Source: Sinosporangium siamense (GTDB lineage: Bacteria > Actinomycetota > Actinomycetes > Streptosporangiales > Streptosporangiaceae). Taken from it: DNA of 64,000 nucleotides. The stretch's first letter is position 1, and every line of letters starts with the position of its first letter. A program made the position numbers and the translations under genes. The DNA is taken from NCBI RefSeq assembly GCF_016863435.1, contig NZ_BOOW01000008.1, forward strand, positions 124,001 to 188,000, read 5' to 3'. The notes under the pieces are model-generated. The model made no database searches. It saw only the letters and a list, made by a program, of their open reading frames with translations, and was not told where the DNA came from. Of the stretch, positions 24,965 to 33,192 are shown piece by piece.

Positions 24965-26563
24965 TCAGTGGCAGCCGCACCCCCCGCCCTGCGCCATCCT
25001 GTCCGAGATGCGCGCCGCGGCCGAGGAGACGGCGGCGGCGCCGGGGCGGGCCGCGGCGGCCTCCACGTCGGCGAGGATGCGGTCGAGGTCCTGCCGGGTG
25101 CGCAGTGTGCCGCGCGTGACGACGGCGTGGATGCGCTGCGTGTTGCGGATGTCGGCCAGCGGGTCGGCGTCGAGCACGACCAGATCGGCCACCTTGCCCC
25201 GGGTGACCGTGCCCATGGTGCGCTCGGTGCCGAGGCAGCGTGCGGCGTCCCGGGTGACCGACTGGAGCGCCTGCAGGGTGCTCAGCCCGGATTCGACGAG
25301 AAGCCGAAGCTCGTCGTGCAGGCTGAAACCCGGCATGCAGTAGGGGTTCAGCACGTCGGTGCCACCGACCACGCCGACGCCCGCCCGGCGCATCTCGCCG
25401 AGGCTGCGCATCTGGAAGGCGAAGAACTCCCGCTCGGCGGCGAGCCGCTCGGGTGTCCGCGGCCCCCGGGCCTCCAGCATGACTTTCCACGACTCCCTCA
25501 AGGAGGTCGGCATGTATTTGAGACGGGGGTCGTTCACGAGCGTGTCGGTCGGCACCGACGACACCCGCAAAACGGTCAACGTCGGCGACTGCCAGGTGCC
25601 CCGGCGGGCCAGCGAGGCGTAGAGCGCGGCGGCCTTGCCGCGGTTGTGCGACCTGACCGCCTCCCGGTCGAGCTCGCCCATGAGCTGCGCGTAGGGGAAG
25701 GGATTGGTCGGGTCGATCGGGGTGTCCCGCAGCCGCTTCAGGAACTCCTCCTCGCGGTCGGAGGTCGCGATGGCCATGCCGTACAGATGCTCGAAGGTGC
25801 GCTGCCCCGACCTCGCGGCATGCGGGACCGAGACCATGGTCGGGACATGACCGGCGAACGGCAGGCCCAGCAGGCGTGCCTCGTCGGCGATGGCGTCGAA
25901 GACGTCGCGCCGCAGGAAGCTGTAGACCTTGACCCAGTCGGCGCCCTCCGCGCGGGTGCGCCGCACGGCCTCGCGTCCCTCGGCGGGGGTCCGCGCGAGG
26001 GCCAGCGGATAGCCGGTCCAGCATGACCCGGGGCCGTCGACCAGGGGGCCCGCGGTGTTGACCCTCGGCCCGGTGAGCAGCCCCTGCTCGATGCGGTCAC
26101 GCGTGGCGTAGACATCCGGCAGGCCCCAGGTCTCGCGAATCCCGGTGACGCCGTTGGCGATGAACAGCGGCGGCCAGAACTCCTCAATGTAGATCCCGTG
26201 CACATGCATGTCCCACAGCCCGGGGATCACATACTTGCCGCGGACGTCGACGACACGTGCCCCCGCAGGCACGGGCATGGACCGGTGCTCGCGCCCCACC
26301 CACACGATGCTGTCGCCGATCGTCACCACGACCGCGTCGCGGATCGGCCGCGCTCCCGTCGCGTCGATGACCGTGCCGCCTCTCAACACGGTGATGTCGG
26401 AGTTGACGCCCCCGGAGGGCGTGCTCTGCGCCTCCGGTGAGACGGCGGCGGAGGCAGGCCCCGGCAGCCCGCCGACCGCCACCGCGCCCACACCCGCTCC
26501 GGCGACGGACAACCAACGAAGAAATTCCCGCCGGCTTGACGCGGCGGATTCGGTCTCGCGCAA
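24965..26563 (-). CDS. Tat-exported amidohydrolase
   Basis: A 532-residue metal-dependent hydrolase. The N-terminus carries a twin-arginine signal (SSRREFLRW, R11-R12) and a hydrophobic stretch ending near ASA at about 39, so it should be folded inside and exported. The amidohydrolase metal motif is DMHVHG with H120 and H122; later ligands probably lie in AGHVP, FEHLYG and GGTDVLNP. The segment GKVADLVVLDADPL near the end is typical of the imidazolonepropionase/prolidase-like subgroup. The TTG start has AGGGG upstream. The unusual tail GGGCGCH could bind metal. The substrate is unknown; cyclic imides or dipeptides are typical of the class. Confidence 0.85.
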   Translation of the reverse strand: MRETESAASSRREFLRWLSVAGAGVGAVAVGGLPGPASAAVSPEAQSTPSGGVNSDITVLRGGTVIDATGARPIRDAVVVTIGDSIVWVGREHRSMPVPAGARVVDVRGKYVIPGLWDMHVHGIYIEEFWPPLFIANGVTGIRETWGLPDVYATRDRIEQGLLTGPRVNTAGPLVDGPGSCWTGYPLALARTPAEGREAVRRTRAEGADWVKVYSFLRRDVFDAIADEARLLGLPFAGHVPTMVSVPHAARSGQRTFEHLYGMAIATSDREEEFLKRLRDTPIDPTNPFPYAQLMGELDREAVRSHNRGKAAALYASLARRGTWQSPTLTVLRVSSVPTDTLVNDPRLKYMPTSLRESWKVMLEARGPRTPERLAAEREFFAFQMRSLGEMRRAGVGVVGGTDVLNPYCMPGFSLHDELRLLVESGLSTLQALQSVTRDAARCLGTERTMGTVTRGKVADLVVLDADPLADIRNTQRIHAVVTRGTLRTRQDLDRILADVEAAAARPGAAAVSSAAARISDRMAQGGGCGCH

Positions 26564-26828
26564 AGTTTACCCCTTTAGGTCACGCAGAGTCGTGCCGAAT
26601 TCACTAAGCGCCCCCACTAAATCGGACACCAAGGAAATGGCAGACAAATTCCTAATACAGTCTCCGGCTCCCAGCCTGCCAGACAGGCGGATCATTTGAA
26701 TAGCGGAAATAGGGGTCCCACTCGTGGCCCCGCCGCGGAAAACCATGACAAGACCTACGCGGATTTGCGTACGGCGAAGCCGCGAGTGGGCGGATGTCCC
26801 TGGCGGGCCGCCGGGCCAGACTCGGCTC

Positions 26829-28169
26829 ATGCCCCGCCTCCTCCTGCGCGCCCTCCGCATGCCCGGCATCCGGAAGAAGCTGCTTTTCACCCTGGCGATC
26901 GTCGTGCTGTTCAGATTCGGGCAGATCCTGCCCTCGCCAGGGGTGGACGTGAGCGCCGTGCGCCGATGCCTCAGCGGCTCGGACGGCGCGGCGGTCGATA
27001 TGCTGCAGTTGTTCAGCGGCGGAGCGATGCTGAAACTCTCGGTGTTCGCACTCGGGGTCATGCCGTACATCACGGCGAGCATCATGATGCAATTGCTGAC
27101 CGTCGTCGTGCCCCGCCTGGAGGCACTCAGAAAGGAAGGACGCGAGGGGCAGGCCGTCATCACGCAGTACACGAGATATGTGACCGTCGTGCTCGCCCTG
27201 CTCTATGCCACCACGGTGGTGGCGATGGCGCGCACCGGGCAGATCTTCCCCAACTGCCGCACCCCTGTGCTCTACGACTCGTCGGTGCCCGCCGCCGTCG
27301 TGCTCGTGGTCACCATGGTCGCCGGCACCTGCGTGGTCATGTGGCTGGGCGAGCTCATCACGGAGCGTGGCATCGGCAACGGCATGTCGATCCTGATCTT
27401 CACCCAGGTGATCGCCGTCTTCCCGTCCTACATTTCCAACATCTTCAGGATCAGCCCGTTCGCCCTGGTGACGATGCTGGTGGCGGGGATCTTCCTGATG
27501 GCGGCGGTGGTCTTCGTCGAGCAGGCGCAGCGCCGCGTCCCCGTGCAATATGCCAAGCGCATGGTCGGCGGCAGGACGTACGGCGGAAGCACGACCTATC
27601 TTCCCCTCAAAGTCAACCAGGCGAGCATCGTGCCGGTCATCTTCGCCTCGTCGATGCTTTTCATCCCGCAATTGGCGGCGCAGCTAATGGGCGGCACAGG
27701 ACCCGTCGCCGAATGGATAGCACGCTATCTCACCTCGGGCGACCACCCCGTTTACGTCATCGGCTATTTCCTGCTCATCGTGGGGTTCACCTTCTTCTAC
27801 GTCTCCATCACCTTCGACCCGGTCGAGGTGGCCGACAACATGAAAAGCTCCGGCGGATATGTGCCCGGCATCCGCCCGGGGCGGGCCACCGCCGAGTATC
27901 TCCGGTTCACCCTCTCCCGGCTGACCGCGCCCGGCGCGGTCTACCTCGGACTGGTCTCCCTGATCCCCATTCTCGTGTTCATCCTCCTGCGCGACCCGTC
28001 GAGCCAGCAGAACTTCCCCTTCGGCGGCGTGACCCTGCTCATCATGGTTGGCGTCGGCCTGGACACCGTGAAACAGATCGACGCGCAAGTGGAGCAGCGC
28101 GAGTACAAGGGCTTTCTCAAGGGGGCGGCGGCCACGAGCCGCGCCAAGGGCCGCTTCAGGGGGCGGTGA
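26829..28169 (+). CDS. secY: SecY preprotein translocase channel subunit, outside the ribosomal operon
   Basis: A 446-residue, ten-helix SecY homologue. Family blocks are visible: RKKLLFTLAIVVLFRFGQ, GVMPYITASIMMQLL, EGREGQAVITQYTRY, ELITERGIGNGMSILIF and PLKVNQASIVPVIFASS, and the C-terminal loop STFDPVE-like region. SecY forms the protein-conducting channel with SecE and SecG. Normally the gene lies between rplO and adk; here it stands between an exported amidohydrolase and a two-component system. It is thus either a relocated or a second copy. The ATG was chosen just before the first conserved amphipathic helix. Its last 14 bases overlap the end of the response-regulator gene. Confidence 0.88.
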   Translation: MPRLLLRALRMPGIRKKLLFTLAIVVLFRFGQILPSPGVDVSAVRRCLSGSDGAAVDMLQLFSGGAMLKLSVFALGVMPYITASIMMQLLTVVVPRLEALRKEGREGQAVITQYTRYVTVVLALLYATTVVAMARTGQIFPNCRTPVLYDSSVPAAVVLVVTMVAGTCVVMWLGELITERGIGNGMSILIFTQVIAVFPSYISNIFRISPFALVTMLVAGIFLMAAVVFVEQAQRRVPVQYAKRMVGGRTYGGSTTYLPLKVNQASIVPVIFASSMLFIPQLAAQLMGGTGPVAEWIARYLTSGDHPVYVIGYFLLIVGFTFFYVSITFDPVEVADNMKSSGGYVPGIRPGRATAEYLRFTLSRLTAPGAVYLGLVSLIPILVFILLRDPSSQQNFPFGGVTLLIMVGVGLDTVKQIDAQVEQREYKGFLKGAAATSRAKGRFRGR

Positions 28170-28809
28170 GCCCCGACCGCACAGCGAAGACGACGAGCTG
28201 GGCCCGGTCCCGGGCCCGGAGCTTCACCATGGCCCGGCTGACATGCGTGCGCACCGTGTCCGGGCTGATGACGAGCTCAGCGGCGATCTCGTCGTTCGAC
28301 CGCCCGGTCGCCACCCAGGCCACCATCTCCCGCTCGCGCGGCGTGAGACTGTCAAGCCCCTCCACCGGCGTCACCGCCGCCCCCGGCCTGCCGAACAACC
28401 CGATCACCTTCCTGGTGACCGCGGGCGAGAGCAGCGCCTCACCCGAGGCGACGACCCGGATCGCGTGCGCCAGCTCCTCCGGAGCACTGTCCTTGAGCAC
28501 GAACCCGCTGGCCCCCGCCTGCAGGGCCGCGAACACGTAGCGGTCCGTGCCGAACGTGGTGACCACGATGACACGGGTGGACCCGAGCTCCGGCTCGGCC
28601 GCCATGGCACGCAACACGTCGATGCCGTCCATGCCGGTCATCTGTATGTCGAGCAGCAGAACATCGGGCTTGACCTCGCGCAGCATGCGCAACGCCGCTC
28701 CACCGTCCGCCGCCTCACCCACGAACGCGAGATCGGCTTCCCGCTCGATCAGCGCCTTGAGCCCCATGCGCACGACGGCCTGATCGTCGGCGAGCGCCAC
28801 CCGGATCAC
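28156..28809 (-). CDS. NarL/FixJ-family response regulator
   Basis: A 217-residue regulator. The receiver domain has the acidic pair D8-D9, the phosphoacceptor D54 in LLLDIQMTGMDG, the switch threonines in VVTTF and the conserved lysine in VLKDS. The LuxR-type helix-turn-helix is at about 150-210 (LTPREREMVAWVATG, SNDEIAAELVISPDTVRTHV). The start GTG (VIRVALADD) is 28 bases after the stop of the sensor kinase on the same strand, so they form a pair. Target genes are unknown; the neighbouring secY is one guess without further support. Confidence 0.92.
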   Translation of the reverse strand: MIRVALADDQAVVRMGLKALIEREADLAFVGEAADGGAALRMLREVKPDVLLLDIQMTGMDGIDVLRAMAAEPELGSTRVIVVTTFGTDRYVFAALQAGASGFVLKDSAPEELAHAIRVVASGEALLSPAVTRKVIGLFGRPGAAVTPVEGLDSLTPREREMVAWVATGRSNDEIAAELVISPDTVRTHVSRAMVKLRARDRAQLVVFAVRSGLTAP

Positions 28810-28837
28810 CCGGGCACCTGGCCTGGACCGGTTGACA

Positions 28838-29953
28838 TCACGCCCGCTCCACAGAGAGGGCACGTGGTGTGCCTTCCGTGGGGAAGACGGCGGTGACCTG
28901 GAAGCCGCCACCCTCCCGGGAGCCCGCGCTGAAGGTGCCGCCGGCCGCCGCGACCCCGGCGCGCATGCCGGTGAGCCCCCTGCCGGCCTCCGCCTTGCCT
29001 CGCGGGCCGGAACCCCGGTCCGCGACCTTCACCGAGAACGTGCCGGGCCGTTCGTCGAACCGGATCGCCACCCGCGTCGGGCCCGCGTGCCGGAGCACAT
29101 TGGTCAGTGACTCGCGCACCAGCCGGTAGACCACATCGCGGAGATGTCCCGGCACGACGGGTGTCGCAGGGTGCACGTCCACGGGCAGCCCGGCGGCCCG
29201 CACCCCGTCGACCAAGGGGGACAGGTCGGTCCCGGCGGCGCCGTATGCCTCCCGGGGGTCGATCGTGTCAAGCGCGGAGCGCAACCGGCCGAGCGCCTGC
29301 GCGCTGGTCGACCGGATCGCGGCGAGCGAGGCACGCGCCTGCTCCGGGTCCTCGTCGAAGGCGAGCAAGGCGAGCCCTGCCTGCATGGCGATGGCGGCGA
29401 GACTGTGCCCGGCCGCGTCGTGCACCTCCCCGGCGATGCGCGCCCGCTCGGCGGCGATCACCTCCTCGGCGCTCCGGGTGTCCTCGGCGGCGGGCCTGAC
29501 CTCAACGCCCGCCAGGAACCCCGGGTTCGAGAACACGTCCCCGGACGGGAGGACTTCCACCGAGCTTGGCCTGAAATCCGGGCTCGGCCGGAAATCCGGG
29601 CTCGGCCGGAAATCCGGGCTCGGCCGGAAATCCGGGCTCGGCCTGAGATCTGAGCTCGGCCGGAAATCTGAGCTTGGCCGGAAATCCGGGCTCGGCCGGA
29701 AATCCGATGCGGCGACCGCCATGTCCCGCGCCGGAGCGGCACCCGACGCCTCCGCGCCCGGTTCGAAGGCCGCCGCGTCGGTGGTGTGGGCCCGCGCGGG
29801 GCCACCGGTCGGCCACGGGATGGCCAGCCAGCCCACCCACGCCAGCATGAAGACGACCGGCACGTCACGAAGGCGCCCCAACCCGGCCAACGCCTTGGCA
29901 GCCGCCGCGAAGGAACCACGCGGGCGGCTGTGGGGAGTCGTCTGCTCGGTCAC
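28838..29953 (-). CDS. Sensor histidine kinase with hexapeptide repeat region
   Basis: A 371-residue kinase of the HisKA_3 (NarX/DesK-like) type. The phosphoacceptor is H178 in GEVHDAAGHSL, and the ATPase has N-box RESLTNVLRHA and G-boxes DRGSGPRG and GRGLTGMRAGV. Only one hydrophobic segment is obvious (residues about 32-48, VPVVFMLAWVGWLAIP), fewer than the usual four. Between it and the kinase core lie eight tandem D(F/L)RPS(P/S) hexapeptides (residues about 84-131), probably a flexible linker. The GTG at 29953 has GGAG upstream; GTG 29965 is an alternative. It pairs with the regulator at 28156. Confidence 0.87.
   Translation of the reverse strand: MTEQTTPHSRPRGSFAAAAKALAGLGRLRDVPVVFMLAWVGWLAIPWPTGGPARAHTTDAAAFEPGAEASGAAPARDMAVAASDFRPSPDFRPSSDFRPSSDLRPSPDFRPSPDFRPSPDFRPSPDFRPSSVEVLPSGDVFSNPGFLAGVEVRPAAEDTRSAEEVIAAERARIAGEVHDAAGHSLAAIAMQAGLALLAFDEDPEQARASLAAIRSTSAQALGRLRSALDTIDPREAYGAAGTDLSPLVDGVRAAGLPVDVHPATPVVPGHLRDVVYRLVRESLTNVLRHAGPTRVAIRFDERPGTFSVKVADRGSGPRGKAEAGRGLTGMRAGVAAAGGTFSAGSREGGGFQVTAVFPTEGTPRALSVERA
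29568..29711 (-). repeat. Eight 18-bp tandem coding repeats
   Basis: Eight units of 18 bases, the commonest GGCCGGAAATCCGGGCTC on the plus strand, run without interruption inside the kinase gene. Four units are identical or nearly so, and two carry a shared variant. Because the unit is a multiple of three, gains or losses keep the frame. Confidence 0.95.
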
Positions 29954-30150
29954 CGGTCTCCACACTGATGGGCTATGGCCCGATCATACGAGGCGCCGCC
30001 GTACCCCGTACCCGTGACGGTACGGCACAGTTCGCTTGAGCGGGCCCGCGGCGGCGGCGTGAGAGCCGGTGGAGTGCCCCGGTAGGTTGTGCGCGCGTCG
30101 CTGAAGTCCGCACGGCCGCATGTGCCGGTGCGGGACGCGGTGAGGGTTGA

Positions 30151-31158
30151 ATGGGAGTGACGACGAGGAGCCTGAAGGTGTTCGATATCGCGATCGTCGG
30201 TGGCGGGCCCGCGGGGCTGACGGCGGCGATGACGTTGAGCAGGTCGCGGTTCCGCGTGGTGGTGGTCGAGTCGCCGGCGCCGCCGCGCAACGCCATGTCT
30301 CATGGCATGCACGGACTGGTGGGGATGGACGGAGTGTCCCCGGGGGAATACCGCGCCCGAGCCTGGGCCGATCTCGATAAGTACGGCATGGCTGTGCGCC
30401 GGGCGGTCACCGCGGCGGAGATCGTGGAGCGGGACGGCGGGTTTGTCATCGCGTGTGAGGACGGTGACCGGATCGGGGCCGGGCGTGTGCTGCTCGCGAC
30501 CGGGATGGTGGACGTCTTCCCCGAGGTGGACGGATTCCGGGAATGCTGGGGGAAGACCGTGATCCACTGCCCCCTCTGTGTGGGGTGGGAGAACGCCGGC
30601 CGCTCCTGGGGTGTGGTGGTGTCGACCGCGGAGCAGGCGAGAGCGGCGGCGGCGAGGTTCGCCCCGTGGAGCCGTGACGTCGTCGTCTTCGGCGACGGGA
30701 CGCTCACCGGCGCCCGCGACCTCGGCGTCGAGGTGGTGCCCGGCCCCATCGCGCGGCTGCACCATGCCGGCGGCGACCTGCGCGCCGTCGAGCTGGCGGA
30801 CGGCAGGGTGGTGCCGCGCGGCACGTTGTTCTGGCGCCCCCGGCAGCGGCAGGTCCCCGTGGTGGAGCGCCTCGGCCCGGTGCTCGACGAGCACGGGTTC
30901 GTGAAGGTCGACCAGGAGCAGCGCACCAGCGTGCCCGGTGTCTTCGCGGCGGGCGACCTCACGACCGACTGGCAGACGGTGGTGACCGCCGTGCACGCAG
31001 GCGCCTCGGCGGCCTACTGGGTGCAGAAGGACATGCGAGGGTCTTACGCCGCTCTAGGCGAAGGCCAGCCGGTTGAGCACGTCGGCGAGTTCGCGCGGGC
31101 AGGCGGCGAAGACGCTGTGTCCGCAGTTGAGAAAGGCGCGCGTCACGGTGTCGCCTAG
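30151..31158 (+). CDS. Thioredoxin-reductase-like FAD oxidoreductase
   Basis: A 335-residue flavoprotein. The FAD motif is GGGPAG at about 17-22, and the C-terminal FAD motif is VFAAGDLTTDWQ. The redox pair sits in HCPLCVGWE (C140, C143), matching the subgroup whose signature is HCPYCHGWE. These proteins resemble thioredoxin reductase but often lack the NADPH motif, and some act on low-molecular-weight dithiols. Relatives usually end soon after the AAYWVQKD segment; here about 35 extra codons run antisense through the end of the convergent hydrolase gene, probably because an original stop was lost. The start ATG is supported by a GAGGG-like site. Confidence 0.85.
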   Translation: MGVTTRSLKVFDIAIVGGGPAGLTAAMTLSRSRFRVVVVESPAPPRNAMSHGMHGLVGMDGVSPGEYRARAWADLDKYGMAVRRAVTAAEIVERDGGFVIACEDGDRIGAGRVLLATGMVDVFPEVDGFRECWGKTVIHCPLCVGWENAGRSWGVVVSTAEQARAAAARFAPWSRDVVVFGDGTLTGARDLGVEVVPGPIARLHHAGGDLRAVELADGRVVPRGTLFWRPRQRQVPVVERLGPVLDEHGFVKVDQEQRTSVPGVFAAGDLTTDWQTVVTAVHAGASAAYWVQKDMRGSYAALGEGQPVEHVGEFARAGGEDAVSAVEKGARHGVA

Positions 31159-31761
31159 CCGGGCGACATAACGCCGCTGGGCGCGCATGGGCACGATGCG
31201 GTCTCTGGTGGTGTGCACATAGGACAGCCGCACGCCTTCTGTGAACCTCGTCCGCACCGGCGTGGACAACACCGAGGACCGCTCGGGGACGAGCCCGGCG
31301 AGCAGGCTGCGCCGGGCCGACCTGTCGATGTCGTGGAAAAGCAGCATCTTGGCGAGCAGGCGGGGGAGCATGACCTCGTCCCGCCTGCGCAGCATCACCT
31401 CCCGCAGCCGGGCGAGAGGCGACGGGAGGGTGTCGAGGTAGGACTGCCCGTTGCGGGGCACCACCCCGGCGACCAGCACGAGGTCGCGCACCCGCCCCGG
31501 CACACGTTTGGCGAGGTCGAGCACGCTGAGCCCGCCGAGGCAGTGGGCCACGACCATCGCGCGCTTGAGGTCGTGCCGTTTGACGGTGTCTGCCACCGTC
31601 GCCGCCCAGCCCTCCAGGGAGACGAGCCGGTTGAGCCGCGCTCCGGCCCGCCCGGGCAGATCGACCGCGACCGCGGGGAGCCTCAGGTGGGGGATCACAG
31701 GGTTCCAGCATGAGCTGTTGTGCATGGCTCCGTGGACCAGCACGATTCCATCAGCGGTCAT
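31054..31761 (-). CDS. Small alpha/beta hydrolase with cysteine nucleophile position
   Basis: A 235-residue alpha/beta hydrolase of the EstA/salicylate-esterase-like size class. The N-terminal VLVHGAMHNSSCW is the oxyanion loop, the nucleophile elbow is VAHCLGG with C74 in place of serine, an acid is likely in TTRDRIVP, and the histidine is in NCGHSVF. No signal peptide. The iron box at 31825-31843 lies 64 bases upstream of its start and may control it. Its last 105 bases overlap the antisense tail of the flavoprotein gene. Substrate unknown. Confidence 0.8.
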   Translation of the reverse strand: MTADGIVLVHGAMHNSSCWNPVIPHLRLPAVAVDLPGRAGARLNRLVSLEGWAATVADTVKRHDLKRAMVVAHCLGGLSVLDLAKRVPGRVRDLVLVAGVVPRNGQSYLDTLPSPLARLREVMLRRRDEVMLPRLLAKMLLFHDIDRSARRSLLAGLVPERSSVLSTPVRTRFTEGVRLSYVHTTRDRIVPMRAQRRYVARLGDTVTRAFLNCGHSVFAACPRELADVLNRLAFA

Positions 31762-32313
31762 ATCCAGCCAATCGTACGGCGGGGGCCGCCCATGGCCATT
31801 TCCGACACGCGGGCCGCACTCTCTGTAGGTAAGGCTAACCTCATCCGGAGTCGGCCCGTCACCACGGTGCGTTCCGATGAAGCTTGCCCGACCTTGCGGT
31901 ACTCCGGCGTCGTTTAGTCATTTTTGGTGGTTCCCGCCCGCGGTCGCGCTTCCGTGATTACAGTCAATTGTTATCGGTCGGCGATCTCCGTGAGACCTTG
32001 GCGCAGGTGTCGCGTGGGTCACATCCGCCTCACGTGCCTCGTGAGACGGCTGTGCTCAGGCGGCATGTGGGTGTGCCGCGGTCTTCCGGACGCACGCCGC
32101 CGTTCACCGGGTTCTCGCGGTCAGGGGTGAACCGAGAGGACGGTTTCCGGTTTCTCGTTGGGGTTAAGCCTTGCTGCCGCATGCCCGCATGCCGGTCCGC
32201 CAAAGCGGACCTCGCCGGGCCGGCGGAAGGCGCGTGCCGGGGAAACGCCGCGATGGTGCGGCGGCGCCGTGCGCACATGCTGGTCGAGGCCTGGTGAGGA
32301 GACCGCGCAGCCT
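31762..32313. other. Intergenic region with iron box and small hairpin
   Basis: A 552-base gap between the hydrolase (minus) and the CHAP gene (plus). It holds the iron box listed separately and an AT-rich patch near 31920-31980. A short hairpin, GGTCCGC-CAAA-GCGGACC at 32194-32211, lies within the leader of the CHAP gene. An open plus-strand frame back to 32158 has no signal or domain. I looked for a cyclic-di-AMP riboswitch because these often precede actinobacterial wall hydrolases, and found no convincing core. Confidence 0.4.
31825..31843. promoter_or_regulatory. DtxR/IdeR/DmdR-type iron box
   Basis: The 19 bases GTAGGTAAGGCTAACCTCA match the classic iron-box consensus (TTAGGTTAGGCTAACCTAA) at 16 of 19 positions, including the full right arm GGCTAACCT. 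DtxR-family repressors bind such sites when iron is plentiful. The site is 64 bases upstream of the minus-strand hydrolase start and 471 bases from the plus-strand CHAP start, so the hydrolase is the better candidate target. Confidence 0.75.
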
Positions 32314-33048
32314 ATGGATCCGATTGCGGAGAGCCTGCTCGAAGCCATACGGCCGGAGCTTGGGTATCGGGAGAAGGCAGGACAGTTCACGAAGTTCGGT
32401 GAGTGGTACGCGGCCAACATAGACATCCACCCGAAGTATCGGAACGCGCCCTGGTGTGACATGTTCCTCGCCTGGGCCGCGGACAAGGCGGGGGTGGCCG
32501 ACGTTGTGGGCCAGTTCGCCTGGACCCCGTCGCACGCGATGTGGTTCAAGAAGCAGAACGCCTGGACGCACCACCCTGAACCTGGTGCTTTGGTCTTCTA
32601 TGACTGGTCCGGCGGCTCCAAGATCGGCGACATCGACCACGTCGGCGTCGTGGAAAAGGTCAAGAACGGAAAGATCCACACTATCGAGGCGAACGTCGAC
32701 GGAGTGTGGCTCAAACGCAAGGTGCGGGACGAGGAACACGTGGTGGGATACGGCGTGCCCCGCAAGGTCAAGGAGCACATCGACGACGTCCGCACCACCC
32801 TGATCACTCTGCGGGCCGACAGTGACGCCGCGCAGGCCGCGCAGGCCGCCCAGGCCGCCACCGCGCACGCTTCCGGCCTGGGCATCCCGCTGACCCCGCA
32901 GACCACGGCGGTGGCAGCCGGGGTGCTCGCCGTGCTTGTCGGCGCGGTCATCGTGCTGAGACAGGTGCGCGGCGGGCGCACCCCCGGCCGCCACAGACGG
33001 GACGGCAAGCACAAACATCCGGGCGGGCAGGGACCACTCGCGATATGA
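32314..33048 (+). CDS. CHAP-domain amidase-like protein with C-terminal membrane helix
   Basis: A 244-residue protein. Residues about 8-150 match a CHAP cysteine amidase or endopeptidase: catalytic C48 in APWCDMF, H109 in DIDHVGVV and the third polar residue in IEANV (E125/N127). A short Ala-Gln run (AAQAAQAAQAA, about 172-182) is followed by a membrane helix (about 198-216) and a basic tail (RHRRDGKHKH). There is no N-terminal signal peptide, which is unusual for a wall hydrolase. The ATG lies 13 bases after GAGGAG, a rather long spacing. It may be tail-anchored, exported by another route, or act inside on peptides. Confidence 0.8.
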   Translation: MDPIAESLLEAIRPELGYREKAGQFTKFGEWYAANIDIHPKYRNAPWCDMFLAWAADKAGVADVVGQFAWTPSHAMWFKKQNAWTHHPEPGALVFYDWSGGSKIGDIDHVGVVEKVKNGKIHTIEANVDGVWLKRKVRDEEHVVGYGVPRKVKEHIDDVRTTLITLRADSDAAQAAQAAQAATAHASGLGIPLTPQTTAVAAGVLAVLVGAVIVLRQVRGGRTPGRHRRDGKHKHPGGQGPLAI

Positions 33049-33192
33049 GCGTCGGTGGGAGCGGTATCCACACAACCGGGAGCGCTGTCGACGCCCCCGT
33101 GAGCCGGTGTGCCCCGGTGAGGCCGTCTCCTCTCCGGCGTGACCGCTCGTTGGAGACGGCAGGCGTGATGAACGCCCCGGCTACCCGGGGGG

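Noticed and set aside
26696-28540. 614-codon plus-strand frame over secY
   Set aside because: It is a shifted frame over secY with arginine-rich, non-protein-like sequence.
32000-32313. Cyclic-di-AMP riboswitch before the CHAP gene
   Set aside because: Actinobacterial wall hydrolases often have one, but the conserved core elements could not be found; only a short hairpin is present.
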